Positions 5,950-11,240 of a DNA stretch of 11,240 nucleotides are shown here, one piece after another. The translations under genes were made by a program, and so were the position numbers. Numbering within the stretch: the first letter of the stretch is position 1; each line of letters opens with the position of its first letter. Under the pieces are notes generated by a model. It was not told the origin of the DNA and ran no database searches. It was given only the letters and a program-made list of their open reading frames with translations. Source of the stretch: Flectobacillus sp. (GTDB taxonomy: Bacteria; Bacteroidota; Bacteroidia; Cytophagales; Spirosomataceae); assembly GCA_029865665.1 (NCBI GenBank), contig JARXAV010000039.1, forward strand, positions 1-11,240, written 5' to 3'.

Positions 5950-6972
5950 ATGAATTCAAGTAGTAGGGATGGACTTAATTTTTTATCGAAATTAACAGCT
6001 AAAAGAGTTTGGAATGCACTTAAAATTGTAGGTAGCTTTTATTGGTCTAAGGTGGTTCAGAAACCGACCATGATGGGTCTGCCAATGAGTATTTCTTTTG
6101 AACCAACTACTTCGTGCAATTTAAGATGTCCAGAATGCCCTAGTGGCTTACGCTCTTTTACTCGTCCAACGGGAATGTTAAAGGATGAACTATTTAAACG
6201 AACGATTGACGAATTAGCAGAAACGCTTCTTTATCTGATTTTTTACTTTCAAGGTGAACCCTATTTGCATCCACAGTTTTTATCTTTAGTGGCGTATGCT
6301 GCTGAAAAAGGAATTTATACAGCTACTTCTACCAACGCTCATTATTTAACAGACGAGCAAGCAAAAAAAACGGTGGAGTCTGGTTTAGACCGATTAATTA
6401 TTTCGATTGATGGAACAACGCAAGAAACTTATGAGCAGTACCGTGTTGGAGGAAACTTGGAAAAAGTAATAGAGGGGACTAAGAATATTATTAAATGGAA
6501 AAAAGAATTAAAATCAGCTACTCCTCATGTTATTTTTCAGTTTTTAGTCGTAAAACCGAACCAACATCAGATAGACGAAGTTAAAGAATTAGCGAAGTCA
6601 CTCGGCGTAGATGAAGTTGGACTTAAAACAGCACAGATTTACGACTATGAACAAGGGTCTGATTTAATCCCAACGATTGATAAATATGCTCGCTATAAGC
6701 AACAAGAAGACGGAACGTATCAAATTAAAAATAAACTGCTCAATCATTGTTGGAAAATGTGGCATTCGTGCGTAATTACTTGGGACGGACTTGTTGTTCC
6801 TTGTTGTTTTGATAAAGATGCAGAACATCGTCTTGGAAATTTGAAAGAAAATCGCTTTCTTTCTGTATGGCAAAGTGAACGTTACCGTAAGTTCCGCCAA
6901 ACCTTAGTGAATTCTCGTCAAGAGATTGAAATGTGTAAAAATTGTACAGAAGGGACTCAAGTTTGGCAATAG
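5950..6972 (+). CDS. Radical SAM protein with C-terminal SPASM/twitch-type domain
   Basis: This 340-residue protein belongs to the radical SAM superfamily, which cleaves S-adenosylmethionine at a [4Fe-4S] cluster to start radical chemistry. The cluster motif is CNLRCPEC (Cys56, Cys60, Cys63). QGEPYLHP (101-108) serves as the SAM-binding GGE-like motif and SIDGTTQETYEQYR (152-165) is the typical later strand. The C-terminus has Cys267, Cys274, Cys285, Cys286, Cys329 and Cys332. Spacing C-x12-G-x4-C and a final CKNC suggest one auxiliary cluster (twitch-type) rather than the two of a full SPASM domain. No peptide precursor gene is visible nearby, so the substrate is unknown. The first 45 residues are basic and contain hydrophobic patches. 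The gene lies 126 bp after the preceding terminator and 73 bp before cdaA. Confidence 0.88.
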   Translation: MNSSSRDGLNFLSKLTAKRVWNALKIVGSFYWSKVVQKPTMMGLPMSISFEPTTSCNLRCPECPSGLRSFTRPTGMLKDELFKRTIDELAETLLYLIFYFQGEPYLHPQFLSLVAYAAEKGIYTATSTNAHYLTDEQAKKTVESGLDRLIISIDGTTQETYEQYRVGGNLEKVIEGTKNIIKWKKELKSATPHVIFQFLVVKPNQHQIDEVKELAKSLGVDEVGLKTAQIYDYEQGSDLIPTIDKYARYKQQEDGTYQIKNKLLNHCWKMWHSCVITWDGLVVPCCFDKDAEHRLGNLKENRFLSVWQSERYRKFRQTLVNSRQEIEMCKNCTEGTQVWQ

Positions 6973-7045
6973 TTTTTGCCAGTACTAAACTTCTGAAATA
7001 CCCGTAAATCGCCTTTTTGAAACTATATAAACTTACCTTGATCAA

Positions 7046-7831
7046 ATGCAAATTGGATTTTTAGCAGTTAATTGGATTGATATTTTTGACATACTAGTGG
7101 TTGCCTTTCTCTTGTATCAGGTTTATACCTTGATACAGGGTAGTATTGCGAACAAGATTTTCTTTGGTTATTTAACAATTTATATTGCCTACCTTTTTGC
7201 AAAAGCACTAGGAATGGAGTTGTTGTCGGCCATTCTTGGGCAATTTATGAATGTTGGGGTATTAGCCTTACTGATTATTTTCCAACAAGAAATAAGGCGA
7301 TTCTTGATGATGCTTGGGCGTTCGAGTTCTGTTCAGCAAAATACCTTGTTAAGGCGTTTATACACCCCTAAAACCACCGAAGAAACTGCTCTGAACGTAG
7401 CTGCCATTTCAGAAGCTTGTAAATCCATGGCGGCGAGTTACACAGGTGCATTAATTGTTATTGAGCATCAAGACGATTTAGCTAAGTTTATTGAAACAGG
7501 AGATTATTTGAGTGCAGTGGTCTCTAAGCGTATGTTATTAACAATTTTTCAGAAAAATTCTCCTTTACACGATGGAGCCGTAATTATAAAAAATGGTCGA
7601 TTGTCTGCCGCAAGATGTATGTTGCCTATTTCTGAAAGTGGTACAATTTCACCAGCCTTAGGGTTCCGTCATCGAGCAGCCTTAGGTATGAGTGAACAAA
7701 CAGATGCTGCAATCATTGTTGTTTCAGAAGAAAAAGGAGAAATTTCCTTTGTAAATAATGGGGGAATTTATAGAAATGTCACTCCGCAAGATTTAGAAAC
7801 CAGAATCACCTCTTATTTAGCGAAGGAGTAA
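7046..7831 (+). CDS. cdaA: Diadenylate cyclase CdaA (c-di-AMP synthase)
   Basis: CdaA joins two ATP molecules into the second messenger c-di-AMP at the inner membrane. The 261-residue product has three N-terminal membrane segments (about 12-30, 36-55, 66-82) and a linking helix starting QQEIRRFLMMLGR. The cytoplasmic DisA_N cyclase domain carries the catalytic DGA motif (176-178, in SPLHDGAVII) and RHRAA (208-212). Length is normal for the family. No cdaR or glmM gene, the usual Firmicutes partners, is visible in the window. It may share a transcript with the radical SAM gene 73 bp upstream, as no terminator was found between them. Confidence 0.95.
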   Translation: MQIGFLAVNWIDIFDILVVAFLLYQVYTLIQGSIANKIFFGYLTIYIAYLFAKALGMELLSAILGQFMNVGVLALLIIFQQEIRRFLMMLGRSSSVQQNTLLRRLYTPKTTEETALNVAAISEACKSMAASYTGALIVIEHQDDLAKFIETGDYLSAVVSKRMLLTIFQKNSPLHDGAVIIKNGRLSAARCMLPISESGTISPALGFRHRAALGMSEQTDAAIIVVSEEKGEISFVNNGGIYRNVTPQDLETRITSYLAKE

Positions 7832-7890
7832 GGTAAAGATGCAAAATTTTGGATTTAAATTCTTAGTAATCAATTACTTATAACTAGATA

Positions 7891-7926
7891 CAAATGGGCT
7901 TCATGGTATTCCATGAGGCCCATTTG
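7891..7926. terminator. Long hairpin between convergent genes, probable bidirectional terminator
   Basis: A 16-bp stem (7891-7906 with 7911-7926, one G-T wobble) closes on the 4-base loop TATT. It lies 59 bases after the cdaA stop and ends one base before the stop codon of the convergent TolC-like gene. The following T tract is weak in both directions, so it may be a 3'-end stabiliser as much as a terminator. Confidence 0.7.
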
Positions 7927-7927
7927 A

Positions 7928-9343
7928 TTATTGAAGTAATCCCGCACTCCATTGAAGAGCATAAATGGATTTATAATATTTCGTTTTAAGTTCGATTAAC
8001 TTTTGTGTCGCTTCTAACGCCTTGCTTTCTCTACTATTAATCAAGAAAAGAGAACTTTCTCCATTCTGAAAACGCACTTCTTCAGCCTTTACGAGCTGTT
8101 CATAGTTGGTCACACTTCTGGATTGAAGACCAATCTGACTTTTTAGGTTACTGAACTCGTTAAAGTACTTCTTCACTTTTAGCTGAATAGCAACTCTTTT
8201 TTGAACTAAATCAAGTTGAGTTTCTTCGATTTTTAACTTAGCTTTTGCAAAATTTGCTCTTCCTTCCGAAAATCGTAGCGGTATTTCCACTTTTAAGCCA
8301 TATTGAAAATTATCCTTAAAAAGAGGTTGGTCGCCGAAGCTATAAAACATATTATACCCTTTACTAAGTTGATTGTAGCTGAAATCAATTTTAGGAAGTA
8401 AATCCTGAAACTTTAGTTTTCTATCAATCTGCAAACTGTTGAGTTTGTAGGTATAAACTTGTAGAGAAGGGTGGCTAGTTTCAGCTACTGAAAGCAGATT
8501 GGGCAACACTAAATTAGCATTACTGATAACCTGAATATCATCCCAAGCTTTAGAAGGAATCACACTTTCTGGTAAGTTATAGGGCGTTCCAGCTTCAGTC
8601 CAAAGAAAGGCTGAAAGCTGTAAACCCGTATTTTGGAAATCAAGCCAAGCAGCGTTTTGTTGAATTTCAAAGCTTTGAAGTTGGGTCAATGCTTCCGTCG
8701 TATCAATGGAAGGACGCTCACCTAGTGCAAACGAACGTCTAATCAATTCTACTCTTTTTTGATTAACCTCAACATTTTCTTGAATAACTTTATATACCTG
8801 ATAGGCTTTGACCCATAACCAGTAAGCTTCCATAGCATCCATTGATAAATCATTGATGATATTTTTTTGCTCTACTTCAACCAGTTGCTTCATTACCTTC
8901 GCTTGTTGGAGTGCAGCTCTTCGTTTATCAATCATTAAGCCTTTTGCTAAAGGGACATTGATTCCCAAATAGCTAGATTCTCCTTTAGTGACTGTTGGGT
9001 TAACTCGTTCTCCTACCCAATTATCTGTGCCTGCATAGATATCAATTCCATACCAAGTAGGAATTTTGATTTCTGGAGAAACATCTTGGTAATAGGCAAC
9101 GCCACCAAATTTTTTATTGGCTATGTAGGTATTAAAAACAGGGTCAAAAGCTGCCCGAGCATTGGTAATGTCTGTTCTCGATTTTTCAATCGAAATATTC
9201 GACTGGCGAACGACAGGGTGAAAGTTCTTAACCACGTTAAGAACTTCTTCTGCTGAAAGCATCTTCGTTGCTTCTTGGGCAAAACTGTGCCAACTGAATA
9301 ACACGTTTATAAGCAGAAGAGAGCATATTTTTATTCGTTTCAT
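7928..9343 (-). CDS. TolC-family outer-membrane efflux/secretion channel
   Basis: This 471-residue protein is a TolC/OEP-type channel, the outer-membrane duct of type I secretion and efflux systems. It has a signal peptide (KRIK, a hydrophobic core, SFA before Gln23) and two internally related halves, about 30-245 and 285-470. Each half has long helices and a short beta segment (SYLGINVPLAKGLMIDKRRA in the first, YGLKVEIPLRFSEGRANFAK in the second). The near-terminal FQNGESSLFLINSRES is typical of the family. Its start codon overlaps the stop of the HlyD gene by 4 bases (ATGA at 9340-9343), so the two are translationally coupled. With the upstream adaptor and ATPase it would complete a tripartite exporter. 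The cargo is unknown. Confidence 0.92.
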   Translation of the reverse strand: MKRIKICSLLLINVLFSWHSFAQEATKMLSAEEVLNVVKNFHPVVRQSNISIEKSRTDITNARAAFDPVFNTYIANKKFGGVAYYQDVSPEIKIPTWYGIDIYAGTDNWVGERVNPTVTKGESSYLGINVPLAKGLMIDKRRAALQQAKVMKQLVEVEQKNIINDLSMDAMEAYWLWVKAYQVYKVIQENVEVNQKRVELIRRSFALGERPSIDTTEALTQLQSFEIQQNAAWLDFQNTGLQLSAFLWTEAGTPYNLPESVIPSKAWDDIQVISNANLVLPNLLSVAETSHPSLQVYTYKLNSLQIDRKLKFQDLLPKIDFSYNQLSKGYNMFYSFGDQPLFKDNFQYGLKVEIPLRFSEGRANFAKAKLKIEETQLDLVQKRVAIQLKVKKYFNEFSNLKSQIGLQSRSVTNYEQLVKAEEVRFQNGESSLFLINSRESKALEATQKLIELKTKYYKSIYALQWSAGLLQ

Positions 9344-10659
9344 TTTTTCGCTTTTTCATTTGAAGGATATTTCGCTTTGTAGAAATCAGGAGGGAAACCG
9401 TTTATATTTCTCCATAATTCATACCAAATTGGCACGTCTTTCAAAAGTGCAATTCCTTGAGCTCCACTGCCTATTTTAAGCTGTTCTGGCCATTTGCTAA
9501 TGCTTTTGTCTTCCGCAACCAGTACTCTAAACATTCCATTAGCACTGATGTTACTTTCGTAGGCTACAATTTTACCTGCAAACGTTCCGTAACTGCCATT
9601 GGGCCATCCGCTAAAAACAATTGCTGGAAATCCATCAAACATAAACCGAACGGTTTGTCCCTTGTTAATCAAAGGAAGATCAACAGGGCGTACAAACATT
9701 TCTACGGCATATTCCACACGAGTTGGAACAATACTTGCAATCATTTCGCCATCTTTCAAAATTTCACCAATACCTGCTTTTTTTGCTTGGATAATTTGTC
9801 CATCTTGAGGGGCAAGGATAATGTACATTCCATTGCGGATAATATAGTTAGCAACTTGATTTTCTAATTTCGCTACATCGCTTTGCCCGCTTGCTATCTG
9901 ACTTAAACTTTGAAATTTATCTCCCTCTGCTTTATTGATTTTCTCGCTGTAATCTTGTTCTACACTGTTTTGTTCGAGCTTATTATTGGTGATTTCTTGT
10001 TGCGATTGCATGATTTTATTCTCAATAACAATTTTCTTCGCCAGTGCATTTTGAAAAGAAACATTTCGTTGTTGCAACTGCGTTTGAGAAACTAACCCTT
10101 CTGAGAACATTTTTTGCTGACGCTCATATTGGTCTTTTGCCAATGTGTATTCGTTCAAAATGGCAGTAAATTCTGCTTGTTCACCTTCTAATTTGCTTCT
10201 TAATTGACTGGCTTTGTTGTTAAGCTGTTCAATTTTTAACTTTTTGGCAGTTCTGAGTGCTTCTATTTGTGCATCCGTAGTATTTATTTTTCCTTCGTAG
10301 TAGCCAATAGCTCCCTTTTTAGCCGTCACCTGTTGTTGAGTTCTCGATACTAAATTAGGGTCTAGGTATTCCGCCTTAATCTCGGTTATTTTTACGATTG
10401 TATCTCCCTTGTGGACATAATCTCCTTCTTTCACGTGCCAACTACTAATTTTACCTGCAATTGGCGTATTTATTTCTTGTGGACGATGATCTTGGCGTAG
10501 GGTGGTAATATCTCCATTTGCCTTGATATTTTGTGTCCATGGAAGAAATATGATGAGTACTAGTAAACCAATCGTACCGATGAACCAGTACTTAATGGAG
10601 CTTTTTCGATTGCTTCGGTATATGGCATCGAAAGATTGAAATGTTATTGTTCTATTCAT
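9340..10659 (-). CDS. HlyD-family membrane-fusion (periplasmic adaptor) protein
   Basis: This 439-residue protein would bridge an inner-membrane ABC transporter and the TolC channel. A short cytoplasmic N-terminus precedes one membrane segment (about 23-40). Next come the first half of a biotinyl-lipoyl domain (NTPIAGKISSWHVKEGDYVH, about 64-83) and a long coiled-coil hairpin (about 105-270). The second lipoyl half is about 275-312, and a beta-barrel region follows. The C-terminus ends in WYELWRNINGFPPDFY, which I recall as common in HlyD proteins of Bacteroidota ABC-linked exporters. The single N-terminal anchor and long coiled coil fit type I secretion adaptors better than lipoprotein-type RND adaptors. 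It lies 14 bp after the ATPase gene and overlaps the TolC gene by 4 bases. Confidence 0.92.
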   Translation of the reverse strand: MNRTITFQSFDAIYRSNRKSSIKYWFIGTIGLLVLIIFLPWTQNIKANGDITTLRQDHRPQEINTPIAGKISSWHVKEGDYVHKGDTIVKITEIKAEYLDPNLVSRTQQQVTAKKGAIGYYEGKINTTDAQIEALRTAKKLKIEQLNNKASQLRSKLEGEQAEFTAILNEYTLAKDQYERQQKMFSEGLVSQTQLQQRNVSFQNALAKKIVIENKIMQSQQEITNNKLEQNSVEQDYSEKINKAEGDKFQSLSQIASGQSDVAKLENQVANYIIRNGMYIILAPQDGQIIQAKKAGIGEILKDGEMIASIVPTRVEYAVEMFVRPVDLPLINKGQTVRFMFDGFPAIVFSGWPNGSYGTFAGKIVAYESNISANGMFRVLVAEDKSISKWPEQLKIGSGAQGIALLKDVPIWYELWRNINGFPPDFYKAKYPSNEKAKK

Positions 10660-10673
10660 CTGTTTTAAAGAGT

Positions 10674-11240
10674 TTAGGATTTAGTCGAAATAGAAATGCC
10701 TTTTTGATTCATTATAATTACTTGTTCCGCTCGTTTTTTATACGATTCGTCGTTACTAATGATAATGGTGGTTGCTCCATTTTTTTCCAAGAGATAAGTT
10801 TGTAATACCTCTTGTGCTTCTTTTTCTAAACCCAGAAATGGTTCTTCTAGTAATAAATATGACGGGTTATCTGCTAAGGCTCTCAAAAGCAAGATTTTCT
10901 TGGTAATAGAGCTCGGAAGGCGTTTGCCCGTATTGTGAATTTTTGTTTCAAAACCTAAAGGTAAATTTTGCAGAAAGTCCGAAAACCCAACTTGACCTGC
11001 TAAAGTAATGATGCTTGCTGGTTGTAAGGATGGTTTGCCTAACGCAATGTTTTCCCAAACAGTACCCGAAAAAAGTTCATCACTTTGTAAGTAAATTCCC
11101 ATTTTTGAACGGATAGATTGGAGATTATAATTGATAATTGGAACACTATTGACTAGTAAATTACCCTTATAATGTCCGTAACTAAGCGATAATACTTTGA
11201 GCATACTCGTTTTTCCACTTGCTTCATCTCCTGCAATACA
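10674..11240 (-). CDS. ABC exporter ATP-binding domain, degenerate, 5' end outside window
   Basis: The reading frame stays open to base 11240, so the start lies beyond the right edge; ATG at 11204 is internal. The 188 visible residues are a nucleotide-binding domain: Walker A GDEASGKT (4-11), Q-loop Gln52 in GIYLQSDELF, and SGTVWENIALG (58-68), typical of exporter-type half transporters. Three motifs deviate. The LSGGQ signature reads LPSSI (108-112); Walker B reads SYLLLEEP, with Glu132 at the Asp position but catalytic Glu133 kept; the switch His is Asn163 (ISND). It probably continues upstream into a membrane domain, making it the inner-membrane part of the HlyD-TolC exporter. Such degenerate subunits often pair with an intact ATPase, which may lie outside the window. 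Confidence 0.85.
   Translation of the reverse strand, partial: CIAGDEASGKTSMLKVLSLSYGHYKGNLLVNSVPIINYNLQSIRSKMGIYLQSDELFSGTVWENIALGKPSLQPASIITLAGQVGFSDFLQNLPLGFETKIHNTGKRLPSSITKKILLLRALADNPSYLLLEEPFLGLEKEAQEVLQTYLLEKNGATTIIISNDESYKKRAEQVIIMNQKGISISTKS

Noticed and set aside
7864..7882. AGTAAT-CA-ATTACT inverted repeat after cdaA
   Set aside because: It is short and AT-rich, and is overshadowed by the much stronger 16-bp hairpin immediately downstream.
9457..9867. 136-codon open frame on the plus strand inside the HlyD gene
   Set aside because: It lies opposite a complete, well-recognised HlyD coding region and its translation shows no domain or signal.

Overview
The window is an AT-rich chromosomal segment that reads as a member of the Bacteroidota, probably of the Cytophagales. 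The reasons are the BamA-Skp-Skp order, the DAHP synthase with a C-terminal chorismate mutase, the enlarged LspA, the absence of Shine-Dalgarno sequences, and promoter-like elements matching the Bacteroidota -7 consensus TAnnTTTG. No tRNA, rRNA, CRISPR array, insertion sequence or phage gene was seen. The phylum is well supported; the order is inference.

Region 1 (1-1802, + strand) is envelope biogenesis. It holds the 3' end of bamA, then two consecutive periplasmic OmpH/Skp-type chaperones, closed by a strong bidirectional hairpin terminator. Region 2 (1814-4373, - strand) holds a proline dehydrogenase, the lipoprotein signal peptidase lspA and a small membrane methyltransferase of the isoprenylcysteine methyltransferase/NnrU type. 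The last two are 14 bp apart and very likely co-transcribed.

Region 3 (4374-4675) is a divergent control region. It has a good promoter candidate toward proline dehydrogenase and a weaker one toward the DAHP synthase gene. A near-perfect palindrome lies just after the weaker promoter. Region 4 (4676-7831, + strand) contains the bifunctional DAHP synthase/chorismate mutase with its own terminator, a radical SAM protein with a C-terminal auxiliary cluster domain and no known substrate, and the c-di-AMP synthase CdaA.

Region 5 (7928-11240, - strand) is a tight three-gene export operon: an ABC ATPase cut by the right edge, a HlyD-type adaptor and a TolC-type outer-membrane channel. Together they would form a trans-envelope exporter. 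The ATPase keeps Walker A and the Q-loop but has lost the canonical signature motif, the Walker B aspartate and the switch histidine.

Most of the window is conserved housekeeping sequence, and I do not see a clearly new system. The points most worth a second look are the His-His pair replacing the substrate-binding Arg-Arg pair in proline dehydrogenase, the degenerate ABC ATPase in the exporter operon, the orphan radical SAM gene before cdaA, and the palindrome in front of the DAHP synthase gene.
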